The notes below the pieces were generated by a model. It did not search any database and had not been told where the DNA came from. It saw only the letters and a program-made list of their open reading frames with translations. A stretch of 64,000 bases of DNA from Actinomyces capricornis (GTDB lineage Bacteria > Actinomycetota > Actinomycetes > Actinomycetales > Actinomycetaceae). The stretch is from NCBI RefSeq assembly GCF_019974135.1, contig NZ_AP025017.1, positions 2,356,001 through 2,420,000 of the forward strand, given 5' to 3'. The position numbers were made by a program, and so were the translations under genes. Position 1 is the stretch's first letter. Each line of letters opens with the position of its first letter. This document shows, one piece after another, positions 53,466 to 62,990 of the stretch.

Positions 53466-53728
53466 GTGCCACGAGGCCCTATCGCCGCGGTGACCGGAGG
53501 AGACTCTAACGCCCGAGAGGCGGCCGCGTCCAGTCGCCCGCCCCGAAAACCCCCGAATGTGCGGGACATCTCAGGGTCGTCCCAGGTCGTCGCAAGGAGT
53601 CCGCAAGGAGTCGCAGGCCGTTCAGGCCGGCCGCACCTGACCGGATGGCGCTGGCCGAACGGTGCCGCCGACTGGCATCACACGCCGTCGTCACACATGC
53701 GGGCGGGGAGCGCGGTACCGTGAGGACC

Positions 53729-54649
53729 GTGACTGACCCTATCGTGACCCTGGCGACATGCGCCGACTTCCCCGAGCTGGACGAGGACAACCGCGCCCTG
53801 CCCGATGCCCTGCGCGAGCGGGGGATCGAGCCGCGGATCGCCGTGTGGAACGACGCCGATGCGGACTGGTCCCAGGCGGGCATGGTGGTGCTGCGCTCCG
53901 TGCGCGACTACGCCCGCAAGGGCAGGTACCAGGAGTTCCTGGCCTGGTCGCGCTCCGTGCGGAGGCTGCTCAACCCGCATGAGGTCCTGGTGTGGAACTC
54001 CGACAAGCACTACCTCAACCGCCTGGCAGGGCTCGGCGTCCCCACGATCCCCACCACCTGGCTGGAGCCGGAGGCCAACTACTCCAAGCACCAGGTCCAC
54101 ACGCGCTTCCCCGCCCACGGGGACTTCGTGGTCAAGCCCGCCATCTCCTCGGGGGGCCGAGGCACCGGCCGATACACCGCCACCGACGCGCGCTCGCGCT
54201 CCGAGGCCATCAACGACGCCGTCCACCACCTGGGCCGGGGGCGCTCGGTCATGGTCCAGCGCTACCTGGAGGAGGTCGACCGCAAGGGCGAGGTCTCCCT
54301 GGTCTACCTCAACGGCGTGCTGTCCCACGCGGTGGAGAAGGCCCCGATGCTCCACCCCTCCTTCCGCTCCACCGACCAGGTCCACGAGGAGATCGTCACC
54401 GCCCGCGAGCCCAGCCAGCAGGAGTGGCTGTGGGGTGAGCAGGTGCGCAAGGCCATCCACCAGCTCATCAAGGAGACCGCCGGGCGGGACATCCAGCTGC
54501 TGTTCAACCGGGTGGACGTCGTCGGCGACGGTCAGGGCGGCTTCTACCTCATGGAGGTCTCGCTCATCGATGCGGGTCTCTACCTGGGATCGACCCCGGG
54601 GGCCCTGGACAACTTCGCCGACGCCATCGCCCAGCGCGTCTTCTGGTGA
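53729..54649 (+). CDS. ATP-grasp domain protein
   Basis: 306 residues from GTG 53729 (GTG 53720 is an alternative). DPIVTLATCADFPELDEDNRALPDAL begins a pre-ATP-grasp domain. WNSDKHYLNRLAGLGVPTIPTTW, DFVVKPAISSGGRGTGRY (ATP-binding lysine and glycine loop, about 145), VMVQRYLEEVDRKGEVSLVYLNG, and YLMEVSLIDAGLYL (metal-binding region) follow. The family ligates a carboxylate to an amine or thiol, like glutathione-type synthetases of actinobacteria. Substrate not evident; stands alone. Confidence 0.83.
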   Translation: MTDPIVTLATCADFPELDEDNRALPDALRERGIEPRIAVWNDADADWSQAGMVVLRSVRDYARKGRYQEFLAWSRSVRRLLNPHEVLVWNSDKHYLNRLAGLGVPTIPTTWLEPEANYSKHQVHTRFPAHGDFVVKPAISSGGRGTGRYTATDARSRSEAINDAVHHLGRGRSVMVQRYLEEVDRKGEVSLVYLNGVLSHAVEKAPMLHPSFRSTDQVHEEIVTAREPSQQEWLWGEQVRKAIHQLIKETAGRDIQLLFNRVDVVGDGQGGFYLMEVSLIDAGLYLGSTPGALDNFADAIAQRVFW

Positions 54650-54756
54650 GCCGGCGGCCCACGCCCCGGCCCTCGGCCCGCACTGCGATGAGGCCCCGGT
54701 CCCGGCGGATCCCGGCGGGCTGAAGCGTGCCGACCCGGATGTGGTAGATAAGGGGC

Positions 54757-55140
54757 ATGCGCACCCTGCTCAACATCATCTGGGTCATCTTCGGCGGCCT
54801 GTGGCTCAGCCTGGCCTACGTCTTCTTCGGCGTCATCGCCTGCATATTCATCATCACCATCCCCGCGGGCGTGGCCTGCTTCCGGATCGCCGGCTATGTG
54901 CTGTGGCCCTTCGGCCGTGACGTGGTGGCCACTCCCGGCGCGGGAGTGATGAGCGGCATCGCCAACATCGTCTGGTTCCTCGTTGCCGGCCTGTGGCTGG
55001 CCATCGGCCACCTGACCACCGCCGCCGCCCAGGCCGTCACCATCATCGGGATCCCCCTGGCCATCGCCAATATCAAGCTCATCCCGGTCACCTGCTTCCC
55101 CTACGGCAAGCAGATTGTGGAGCGCCCCGGGATCCTGTGA
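54757..55140 (+). CDS. YccF-domain inner membrane protein
   Basis: 127 residues with two copies of the YccF repeat: LLNIIWVIFGGLWLSLAYVFFGV and IANIVWFLVAGLWLAIGHL, each followed by an IIT/IIGIP segment, then CFRIAGYVLWPFG and PYGKQIVER. About four membrane spans. Function of YccF proteins is unknown. Single gene. Confidence 0.92.
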   Translation: MRTLLNIIWVIFGGLWLSLAYVFFGVIACIFIITIPAGVACFRIAGYVLWPFGRDVVATPGAGVMSGIANIVWFLVAGLWLAIGHLTTAAAQAVTIIGIPLAIANIKLIPVTCFPYGKQIVERPGIL

Positions 55141-55225
55141 GCGAGTCACCCGCCCCGGTGCCGCCGGCAGAGGCAGGCAGGGGCCGCCCGGCAGGTGCCG
55201 CGCTGGGGGAGCAGCGCACGATTGA

Positions 55226-55320
55226 GCGTCACTTGGCGGATTCGACGTCACTTGGCGGAAAGCGCGACACCTACAGGTGTCGCGCTTTCCGCCAAGTGAC
55301 GCGCCTGTCGCGAAGCGACG
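55226..55320. repeat. Intergenic hairpin repeat, copy 2
   Basis: Inner stem of 26 perfect base pairs (55247-55272 and 55275-55300) with a 2-base centre, arms GTCACTTGGCGGAAAGCGCG. A duplicated half site GCGTCACTTGGCGGATTCG precedes and TCGCGAAGCGACG follows. Clear relative of copies at 18771 and 56831. Confidence 0.8.
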
Positions 55321-55439
55321 CCCAACCTGCCCGCCCTGCGGGGCACGTGGTGGCCTGAGAGGGAGGGGCGCCTTGGCGGCGGAGTGCGGCCCTCCTCGCC
55401 GGGTCCGCGATGGCGTCCAGCGGCCGTCAGGCGGGGCCC

Positions 55440-55465
55440 GGTGCCCGGCGGTCCTGCCGGGCACC
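55440..55465 (-). terminator. Hairpin after a minus-strand remnant
   Basis: 10-bp stem GGTGCCCGGC/GCCGGGCACC with a 6-base loop, two bases beyond the TGA of the membrane-protein remnant at 55468. Confidence 0.45.
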
Positions 55466-55467
55466 CC

Positions 55468-55600
55468 TCACAGGCGGATCCGCCACGCCCGCAGCCAGTA
55501 GCCGCCGTAGCACAGCACCAGGAAGGCGGTGGTGATCCCCAGGGCGGGCCGCTGCACCGGATCGAAGACGATGAGCAGGCATATGGCCCGGTTCCTAGGC
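55468..55600 (-). pseudogene. Remnant of a small membrane protein
   Basis: The minus strand encodes RAICLLIVFDPVQRPALG, then ITTAFLVLCYGGYWLRAW and RIRL before TGA. The composition and the two hydrophobic stretches are those of a real small membrane protein C-terminus, and a terminator hairpin sits where expected. Upstream the frame becomes Pro/Arg-rich with no credible start or ribosome site, so the N-terminal part seems lost or frameshifted. Family not recognised. Confidence 0.35.
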
Positions 55601-55808
55601 CCCTGCGGTGCTGCGGGGAGCAGCGTCCTGGGGCACGGCGTCGACGAGGCTGATACCGCCGCCGCTCCCGCCGGTGCGCTCAGCAGCGCCAGGGCGTGGG
55701 GGAGGAGCCCTGGCTGTGACGCTAGTGGTGCGGTCCGCCGGCCCGTCAGGCCTTCTCACTGGGTGAGCGCCCGCCTGAGGCACCTGGCGGGTCGGCCACT
55801 GTAGAGGC

Positions 55809-56771
55809 ATGGACATCAGCCCCTCGCGCCCGGCCTCCCGCCTGACCGCCGCCCTGGCGCGCGGCCCGGTGATCCTCGACGGCGCCATGGGCACCGAGCT
55901 CGACGCGCGAGGCGTGGACACCTCCCACGAGCTGTGGTCGGCCCTGGCGCTCATCGACCGGCCGGCGGCCATCAGCGCCGTCCACACCGACTACCTGACT
56001 GCCGGTGCTCAGGTGATCACCACCAACTCCTACCAGGCCAGCCTGCCGGCCTTCATGCGCGCGGGCCTTGATGAGGGTAGGGCCCGCGCCGCCCTGGCGG
56101 CCTCCGCCCGCCTGGCGCTGGAGGCCCGGGCCGCCCATGCCGCTGCGGGCGGGCGGCAGGCGGTCGTGGCCGGCTCGGTGGGCCCCTACGGCGCCTCCCT
56201 GGCCGACGGCAGCGAGTACACCGGCGACTACCGCCTCGACGACGCCGGCTGGGACGCCTTCCATGCCCCGCGACTGGAGATCCTCCTGGACCAGGGCGTC
56301 GATGTCATCGCCGTGGAGACGATGCCGAGACTCGATGAGGCCCAGGCCATCGTCGAGCTGCTGGAGCGCCTCTCACCGGCGGCGCGGGCCTGGGTCTCCT
56401 TCCAGGTCGATGGTGGGGGCGAGCGCCTGGCTGACGGCACCCCCCTGCTGCGGGCCGCCTCCTGGGCCCAGGAGGCGGCGGGTGTCATCGCCGTCGGGGT
56501 CAACTGCGTGGCGCCCGAGGCGGTGCTCCCCGCCCTGGAGGCCATGAGAGCGGTGACGACCAAGCCACTGGTGGCCTACCCGAACTCCGGGGACCTCTAC
56601 CACCCCTCCACCAAGACCTGGACGGTGGTGCCCGCCGAGCGCCGATTCACCGCCCACGCCCGCTCCTGGGCCAGAGCGGGGGCGCGCCTCATCGGCGGAT
56701 GTTGCCGCACCACGCCCGCCGACACGGCCGTCCTGGCCACGGCGCTGACCCCCGCCCCTCCCTCGGGCTAG
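55809..56771 (+). CDS. Homocysteine S-methyltransferase
   Basis: 320 residues. GPVILDGAMGTELDARGVD, NSYQASLPAFMRAGLD, AGSVGPYGASLADGSEYTGDY, ETMPRLDEAQAI, and the zinc-binding cysteines in VGVNCVAPEAV and LIGGCCRTTP. This is the MmuM/YagD type, which moves a methyl group from S-methylmethionine (or AdoMet) to homocysteine. Full length with the three cysteines intact. The ribosome site is weak. Single gene, between the membrane-protein remnant and a hairpin repeat. Confidence 0.93.
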   Translation: MDISPSRPASRLTAALARGPVILDGAMGTELDARGVDTSHELWSALALIDRPAAISAVHTDYLTAGAQVITTNSYQASLPAFMRAGLDEGRARAALAASARLALEARAAHAAAGGRQAVVAGSVGPYGASLADGSEYTGDYRLDDAGWDAFHAPRLEILLDQGVDVIAVETMPRLDEAQAIVELLERLSPAARAWVSFQVDGGGERLADGTPLLRAASWAQEAAGVIAVGVNCVAPEAVLPALEAMRAVTTKPLVAYPNSGDLYHPSTKTWTVVPAERRFTAHARSWARAGARLIGGCCRTTPADTAVLATALTPAPPSG

Positions 56772-57156
56772 GTGTCCTACCTCCGGGGCCTGGGGATCTC
56801 CGGGGACTGAGGATGCCGGGGCTCAGGAACGACGTCGTTTCGCGGAACGGGCGTCACTTCGCGGAATGGACGTACCTTGTAGGGATCGTCCATTCCGCCA
56901 AGTGACGCATTCGTCGCGAAGTGACGCCCAATCGGACCCGCCCCGCCATCGCCCTGATCCGCTGCCAGGCCTAGCACACCACCAGCCCTCGCAGGCGACC
57001 CCGATGGCACTGCACCTCCCCCGGCACAGGCTCAGCCCAGCCGATCCGGCACTCCAGGCGCCCCCGCCCCAGCAGGTGAGGCGGGCCCTGGCGATCGCCC
57101 GCACCCCGCCGGAGGCCCCACTCGCCGCCTGCCGACCGCCTCCCGAGGACGGACGG
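56772..57156. other. Intergenic space with hairpin repeat copy 3
   Basis: Between convergent mmuM and the helicase gene. No gene is supported; only the repeat at 56831-56925 is structured. Confidence 0.5.
56831..56925. repeat. Intergenic hairpin repeat, copy 3
   Basis: Stem arms at 56851-56872 and 56887-56908 (GCGTCACTTCGCGGAATGGACG with CGTCCATTCCGCCAAGTGACGC, one mismatch). A preceding half site GTCGTTTCGCGGAACGG and a trailing TCGTCGCGAAGTGACG complete it. Same structure as at 18771 and 55226. Confidence 0.8.
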
Positions 57157-59856
57157 CTAGGCCTGCGGGCCGACGCTCAGCAGCCGCAGGACGGCGCGGT
57201 CCTCCCGGTCCGAGGCCTCCAGGTCCACCAGGGCCACCAGCCTCCAGTCATGGTCGCCGTCGGGATCCTCGATGATCTGGGTGGCCAGCCACACGCTCCT
57301 GCCCTGGGCGGCCAGGGCCTCGCGCAGGCGCTCCGAGACCCCCGCGGCCGCCAGGGCCTGCTCATCGGGCTCCTCATCCAGCGGCGCCAGGGAGACGGAT
57401 CGGGCCGCGGTGTCCGTGCCGATCCAGTCGTACTCCTCCCAGTACTCGCCCAGCACCCGATCCCAGCGCTCCTGCCCCCAGCCGGAGGAGGCGTCCAGCG
57501 CTGCCAGGGCCTCGACGTCGTCGCGGGCCATGAGCTCCACGCGGCGGAACAGCTCCCGGCGCACCGCCACCCGGAAGGCGTGCCGGTTGCGGGTCAGGGC
57601 CACCCGGCCCTCCTCATCGGCGCCGAAGGCCCGCTCCACGCCCAGGGAGTCATCCGCATCCGGGCGGTCGCCCTCCAGCAGGGCCGCCCCCTCCTGGGCG
57701 CGGCCGGACTGCGCCGCCCCCAGGGCCTCCCACTCATCGAGCAGGGAGGAGTCCACCGCCCGCACCAGGCCCCCCAGCCAGTCGATGAGCTCGACCACCT
57801 CAGGACTGCGGTGCTCCTCGGGCACCACCTGGCGCAGCGCTCGGTAGGCATCGGTGAGGTAGCGCAGGATCACCCCCTCGCTGCGCCCCAGCTCGTAGCG
57901 CGAGACCAGGTCGGAGAAGGTCATGGCGCTCTCCACCATCTCGCGCACCACCGACTTCGGGCTCAGCTCGTAGTCGGCCACCCACGGGTTGGACTGCCGG
58001 TACATCTCCAGGGCCGGGGCGAGCAGCTCGGCCAGCGGCCGGGGCCAGGTGACCTCCTCCAGGGCCGCCATGCGCTCCTCATAATCCATGCCCTCGGCCT
58101 TCATCACGGCGACCGCCTCACCGCGCGCCGCCCTCTGCTGGGCATAGAGCACCGGGCGCGGATCATCCAAGGTGGCCTCCACCACGCTGACCACATCGAC
58201 GGTGTGCTCGGGGGAGTCCACGCCCAGCAGGTCCATGGCCGCCAGGGCAAAGGGCGCCAGCGGCTGGTTGAGGGCGAAGTCGTCGGGCAGGTCCACGGCC
58301 AGGCGCAGGCGGGGGCGGCCGTCGGCCGCCGCGACGGCGGAGGAGACGTGCTCGACCACTCCCGCCGTGCGCAGGGAGCGGTAGATCTCCAGGGCCCGGC
58401 GCACCTGGGTGCGCCGCTCGGGCGCGGACAGGTGGGCGCGATCCAGCAGGCCGGCCATATGGGCCACCGGGTCGCCGGGGCGCTCCATGAGGTTGAGCAC
58501 CATGGTGGTGGTCACCTGGAACTGGCTGGTCAGGGTCTCGGGGGCGGCGTCGCGCAGGCGCTCGAAGGTCTTGTCCGTCCAGTTGACCCGCCCCTCGGGG
58601 GCCTTCTTGCGCACGATCCTGCGGCGCTTGCGCTCATCATCCCCGGCCTTGGCCAGCGCCTTGGCGTTCTCAATGACGTGCTCGGGGGCCTGGACCTCCA
58701 CATACCCCCGGGTATCGAAGCCGGCGCGCCCGGCCCGGCCCGCGATCTGGTGGAACTCCCGGGCCGTGAGGTGGCGCTCCTTGGCGCCGTCGAACTTCAC
58801 CAGGGAGGTGAGCACCACCGAGCGGATGGGCACATTGATCCCCACCCCCAGGGTGTCGGTCCCGCAGATGACCGCCAGCACCCCCTGGCGCGCCAGGCGC
58901 TCGACCAGCCTGCGGTAGCGCGGCAGCATCCCGGCATGGTGCACCCCGATGCCCGAGCGCAGCAGCCGCGACAAGGTGGCGCCGAAGCCCCCGCCGAAGC
59001 GGAAGCCCCCCAGGGCGGCGGCGATCTCCTCCTTGCGGGACTTGGGCACCAGGTCCACGCTCAGCAGCGCCGTGGCCCGCTCAATGGCCTCCTTCTGGGA
59101 GAAGTGGACGACGTAGACCGGGGCCCGCTCCTGACCCACCAGGCGCTGGAGCAGTTCGCCGATCGGCTCCACGCTGTAGTCCAGCTCCAGGGGCACCGGC
59201 CGCACGGCGTCGTCGACGACGGCGACCCGCCGCCCCGTGCGCGACTCCAGATCCCCCACGAGGAAGGAAACATCCCCCAGGGTGGCCGACATGAGCACCA
59301 TCTGGGCCTGGGGCAGCTCCAGGAGCGGCACCTGCCAGGCCCAGCCGCGCTGGGGGTCGGCGTAGTAGTGGAACTCGTCCATGACCACGCAGTCGACATC
59401 CATCGCCCCGCCCTCGCGCAGCGACTGGTTGGCCAGGATCTCCGCCGTGCAGCAGATGACGGGGGCGCCCGCATTGATCGAGGTGTCCCCGGTGACCATC
59501 CCGACATTGCCCGCCCCGAACAGCCCCACCAGCTCGAAGAACTTCTCGCTGACCAGCGCCTTGAGCGGCGCGGTGTAGTAGGAGCGCCCCCCACGGGCCA
59601 GCGAGGCGGTATGGGCCGCCAGGGCGATCATCGACTTGCCCGAGCCCGTGGGGGTCGCGGCGATGACGTGGCGACCCTCCAGGATCTGGGACAGGGCCTC
59701 ATCCTGATGCGGGTAGAGGGGGCGGCCGGAATCCTGCGCCCACTGGGAGAAGGCCAGGTAGACATCCTCAGGCTCAGGGATCCGATCAGGGTCATCAGCC
59801 GGGATGAGGGCGTCGAGCATCGCGTTGAGAGCCGGGGCGGTCGCCGGGGAGGTCAT
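57157..59856 (-). CDS. DEAD/DEAH-box helicase with DUF3516
   Basis: 899 residues. Walker A IAATPTGSGKS (about 65-75), motif Ia TAPLKALVSEKF, DExH box VVMDEFHYYADP (about 158), SATLGD, then GIGVHHAGMLPRYRRLVE, and motif VI HQIAGRAGRAGFDTRG. The C-terminal 450 residues (after EGRVNWTDKTFERL) are the DUF3516 region typical of this actinobacterial helicase, which is related to Mtr4/Ski2-like RNA helicases. Single gene facing mmuM; divergent from the AGCS genes. The cellular role is not established. Confidence 0.92.
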   Translation of the reverse strand: MTSPATAPALNAMLDALIPADDPDRIPEPEDVYLAFSQWAQDSGRPLYPHQDEALSQILEGRHVIAATPTGSGKSMIALAAHTASLARGGRSYYTAPLKALVSEKFFELVGLFGAGNVGMVTGDTSINAGAPVICCTAEILANQSLREGGAMDVDCVVMDEFHYYADPQRGWAWQVPLLELPQAQMVLMSATLGDVSFLVGDLESRTGRRVAVVDDAVRPVPLELDYSVEPIGELLQRLVGQERAPVYVVHFSQKEAIERATALLSVDLVPKSRKEEIAAALGGFRFGGGFGATLSRLLRSGIGVHHAGMLPRYRRLVERLARQGVLAVICGTDTLGVGINVPIRSVVLTSLVKFDGAKERHLTAREFHQIAGRAGRAGFDTRGYVEVQAPEHVIENAKALAKAGDDERKRRRIVRKKAPEGRVNWTDKTFERLRDAAPETLTSQFQVTTTMVLNLMERPGDPVAHMAGLLDRAHLSAPERRTQVRRALEIYRSLRTAGVVEHVSSAVAAADGRPRLRLAVDLPDDFALNQPLAPFALAAMDLLGVDSPEHTVDVVSVVEATLDDPRPVLYAQQRAARGEAVAVMKAEGMDYEERMAALEEVTWPRPLAELLAPALEMYRQSNPWVADYELSPKSVVREMVESAMTFSDLVSRYELGRSEGVILRYLTDAYRALRQVVPEEHRSPEVVELIDWLGGLVRAVDSSLLDEWEALGAAQSGRAQEGAALLEGDRPDADDSLGVERAFGADEEGRVALTRNRHAFRVAVRRELFRRVELMARDDVEALAALDASSGWGQERWDRVLGEYWEEYDWIGTDTAARSVSLAPLDEEPDEQALAAAGVSERLREALAAQGRSVWLATQIIEDPDGDHDWRLVALVDLEASDREDRAVLRLLSVGPQA

Positions 59857-59961
59857 GGGCCCATCGTCTCACGGGGCCACGATCCGACCCGCTGCTGCAC
59901 GCCCGCACCAACTCATGAGAGCATGCGGGGCGTTCCACGTATCCCACCGTGAAAGACCGCC

Positions 59962-61452
59962 ATGGACGCCCTCGCCCAGCATCTCCAGACCATCTCCGAC
60001 TGGATCACCCTGCACATCACCATGTGGCTGCTCGTGGGCACCGGGATCGTCCTGACCATCGCCACCCGCGGCGTCCAGCTGCGACACCTGCCCGCCATGG
60101 TCCGTCAGGTCGCGAGCTCGCGCGGCGGCGCCGGCGGCGGCATCTCCTCCTTCCAGGCCTTCACCATCTCCCTGGCCGCCCGCGTGGGCATCGGCAACGT
60201 CTTCGGCGTGGCCGCCGCCCTCATCCTGGGAGGCCCCGGCGCCATCTTCTGGATGTGGATGGTGGCACTGGTGGGCATGGCCACCGCCTTCTTCGAGGCC
60301 ACCCTGGCCCAACTGTTCAAGGTCCGCCACGCCGACGGCTCCTTCCGGGGCGGGCCCGCCTACTACATGGCCCGCGGCATGCGCTCGCGGCCCCTGGGGG
60401 TGGCCTTCGCGGCCCTGACGATCTTCACCTGCGGCTTCTCCATCATCATGGTCCAGGCCAACGCCGTGGCCGGGGTCATCGGTCCGGCCTCGCCCCTGGG
60501 CCTTTCCCAGGGGGCGGCCGCCGCGGTCCTGGTGGGGCTCTCGGCGCTGGTCATCCTGGGAGGGGTGCGGCGGGTGGCGCGCGTCACCGAATGGATGAGC
60601 CCGATCATGGCCCTCATCTACATGCTGCTGGCCCTGATCATCGTCTGCCTGCACATCACCGAGCTCGGCACGATCCTGTGGACGATCGTCACCTCGGCCT
60701 TCGGGCCCCGGCCCTTCGCCGGGGGAGTGACCGGGGGGATCCTGGCGGCCCTCATCAACGGCACCAAGCGCGGCCTGTTCTCCAATGAGGCCGGGCAGGG
60801 AACCGCGCCCTTCGCCGCGGCCACCGCCACGGTGGCCCACCCGGTCCAGCAGGGGCTCATCCAGTCCCTGGGGGTCTTCGTGGACACCATCGTGGTGTGC
60901 ACCGCCACCGCCTTCATCATCCTGGTCTCGGGGGTCTACAGCCCGGCCGCCACCACTGCCGGCACCCTGACCCCCGACGCCGCGGCCACCCTGACCTCCG
61001 AGGCCGTCGCGGCGGTGTTGGGCGGGTGGACGGCGGTGCCCATGGCGGTGCTCATCTTCGTGCTGGCCTACTCCTCGATCATCGCCGCCGCCACCTACTC
61101 GGAGGTCTCGATGAGCTTCATCTCCTCGGCCCCCCACTGGCGCTGGCTGCCCCGCCTGGTCTCGGTGGCCTCCACCGGCCTGGGGGCGCTGGCCACCCTG
61201 ACGGTGGTGTGGAACACCGTGGACATCACCATGGCGCTCATGACCGTGACCAACCTGGTGGCCCTGCTGGCCCTGGCCCGGTGGGGCGTGGGCGCCCTGC
61301 GGGACTGGGAGGCCCAGCAGGCGGCGGGGATCGCCGAGCCGGTCTTCGTGTCCACCGACAACCCGCACCTGCCCGCAGAGCTGCCCGGAGACGTCTGGGC
61401 CGCTGCGGGGCCGCCCGCTCAGGAGCCGACGACGATGGAGGCCCGCCCATGA
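59962..61452 (+). CDS. Sodium:alanine symporter (AGCS), first of three
   Basis: 496 residues, about 11 spans. Family motifs: LATRGVQLRHLPAM-like start, GGGISSFQAFTISLAARVGIGN (about 60-80), GPGAIFWMWMVALVGMATAF, FRGGPAYYMARGM, and RGLFSNEAGQGTAPFAAATATVAHPVQQG (substrate/sodium region, about 270-300). It imports alanine or glycine with sodium. The stop overlaps the start of the next AGCS gene by ATGA. Confidence 0.93.
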   Translation: MDALAQHLQTISDWITLHITMWLLVGTGIVLTIATRGVQLRHLPAMVRQVASSRGGAGGGISSFQAFTISLAARVGIGNVFGVAAALILGGPGAIFWMWMVALVGMATAFFEATLAQLFKVRHADGSFRGGPAYYMARGMRSRPLGVAFAALTIFTCGFSIIMVQANAVAGVIGPASPLGLSQGAAAAVLVGLSALVILGGVRRVARVTEWMSPIMALIYMLLALIIVCLHITELGTILWTIVTSAFGPRPFAGGVTGGILAALINGTKRGLFSNEAGQGTAPFAAATATVAHPVQQGLIQSLGVFVDTIVVCTATAFIILVSGVYSPAATTAGTLTPDAAATLTSEAVAAVLGGWTAVPMAVLIFVLAYSSIIAAATYSEVSMSFISSAPHWRWLPRLVSVASTGLGALATLTVVWNTVDITMALMTVTNLVALLALARWGVGALRDWEAQQAAGIAEPVFVSTDNPHLPAELPGDVWAAAGPPAQEPTTMEARP

Positions 61453-62936
61453 CTCCCACCAGCATCCAGGACTGGCTCCTGCGCATCGACGACTGGTTCT
61501 ACACCTACCTGCTGGCGGCCGTCCTGGTGGCCGTGGGCGTCTACATGACGGTGCGCTCGGGTGCCGTGCAGCTGAGGCACCTGGGCACCATGCTCCAGTC
61601 CATCGCGGGCTCACGCGGAGGGGCCCACGGGGGCATCTCCTCCTTCCAGGCCTTCGCCGTGGGGCTGGCCGCCCGCGTGGGCATCGGCAACATCGCCGGG
61701 GTGGCACTGGCGGTGGTGGCCGGCGGCCCCGGCGCCCTGTTCTGGATGTGGGTGGTGGCCCTGGTGGGTATGGCCACCAGCTTCGTGGAGTCCACCCTGG
61801 CCCAGATCTTCAAGGAGCGCGGGCGAGACTTCACCTTCCGGGGAGGACCCGCCTACTACATCAAGAACGGGCTGGGCTCGCGTGCCTGGGGCAGGGTCTT
61901 CGCCGTCATGTGCATCATCTCGGTGGGCGTGACCGTGGTGATGGTCCAGACCAACGCCCTGGCCGGCGTCATCACCGCCACGGTCAGCGACGTCAAGCCG
62001 TGGATGGTGGGGGTCTTCCTCGTGATGCTCACCGGGCCGGTGGTCCTGGGAGGGCTGAAGTCGGTGGCCCGCGTCACCGAGTGGCTGGCGCCGATCATGG
62101 CCCTCATCTACATCATGGCCACCGCCGTGGTCATCGTGCTCAACATCGGTGAGCTCGACGACGTGCTCGGCTCGGTCTTCCGGGGCGCCTTCGGCGCCGA
62201 CCAGGCCCTGTTCGGCGTTGCCGGCGGCGTCCTGGCGGCTGTCCTCAACGGTGTGCGCCGCGGCCTGTTCTCCAACGAGGCGGGCCTGGGCACCGTGCCC
62301 AACGCCGCGGGCACCGCCACGGTGGCCCACCCGGTGCGCCAGGGCCTCATCCAGTCCTTCGGCGTCTTCATCGACACGATCCTGGTGTGCACCGCCACCG
62401 GCATGCTCATCCTGCTGGCCACCGACACCTACCAGCCCGGGAACCCCTCCCTGGAGGGCGCGGTCCTGACCCAGCAGGCGGTGGTGGAGCACCTGGGGGC
62501 CTGGACCACCTGGCCGATGGTGGTGCTCATCTTCGTCCTGGTCTTCTCCACGGTGCTGGGCTGCTACTCCTACGCCCAGGTCAACGTCAACTTCCTGGGC
62601 GGGGAGCACCGCGCCGAGCAGCTCTTCGGCCTGGTGCTCACCGGTGCGGCCTTCGCCGGATGCGTGCTGAGCCTGCCGATCGTGTGGGCCCTGACCGATA
62701 TCGCCCTGGGCCTGCTGGGCCTGCTCAACCTCGTGGTCATCGTGCGCCTGATGCCCTGGGCGGTCGGGGCGCTGCGGGACTTCGAGGCCCAGCGCGCCCG
62801 CGGGGTCGAGCCGGTCTTCGTCGGCCACGCCAACCCCCTGCTGCCCGGCGACGTCGTCCCCGGCATCTGGGAGGCGGATGGACGGCAGCCCGGTGCGCGG
62901 CAGCCGGCGGACCGGGGCGGCGCTGACCGCGGCTGA
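61449..62936 (+). CDS. Sodium:alanine symporter (AGCS), second of three
   Basis: 495 residues; starts inside the stop of the previous gene, so it is translationally coupled. Same motif set: HGGISSFQAFAVGLAARVGIGN, GPGALFWMWVVALVGMATSF, FRGGPAYYIKNGLG, RGLFSNEAGLGTVPNAAGTATVAHPVRQG. Clear paralogue of both neighbours. A hydrophilic tail of about 40 residues follows the last span. Confidence 0.93.
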   Translation: MTPTSIQDWLLRIDDWFYTYLLAAVLVAVGVYMTVRSGAVQLRHLGTMLQSIAGSRGGAHGGISSFQAFAVGLAARVGIGNIAGVALAVVAGGPGALFWMWVVALVGMATSFVESTLAQIFKERGRDFTFRGGPAYYIKNGLGSRAWGRVFAVMCIISVGVTVVMVQTNALAGVITATVSDVKPWMVGVFLVMLTGPVVLGGLKSVARVTEWLAPIMALIYIMATAVVIVLNIGELDDVLGSVFRGAFGADQALFGVAGGVLAAVLNGVRRGLFSNEAGLGTVPNAAGTATVAHPVRQGLIQSFGVFIDTILVCTATGMLILLATDTYQPGNPSLEGAVLTQQAVVEHLGAWTTWPMVVLIFVLVFSTVLGCYSYAQVNVNFLGGEHRAEQLFGLVLTGAAFAGCVLSLPIVWALTDIALGLLGLLNLVVIVRLMPWAVGALRDFEAQRARGVEPVFVGHANPLLPGDVVPGIWEADGRQPGARQPADRGGADRG

Positions 62937-62990
62937 GGCCCCGGCACCCCGCGCCCACGACCACTGACCGCTACCCCTGCAGGAGCAGCC

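Larger units (their letters stand above)
55141..55467. other. Intergenic space with hairpin repeat copy 2 and a terminator
   Basis: No intact gene. Holds the long hairpin repeat at 55226-55320 and a 10-bp stem at 55440-55465 that would end a minus-strand transcript coming from the remnant at 55468. Confidence 0.5.
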
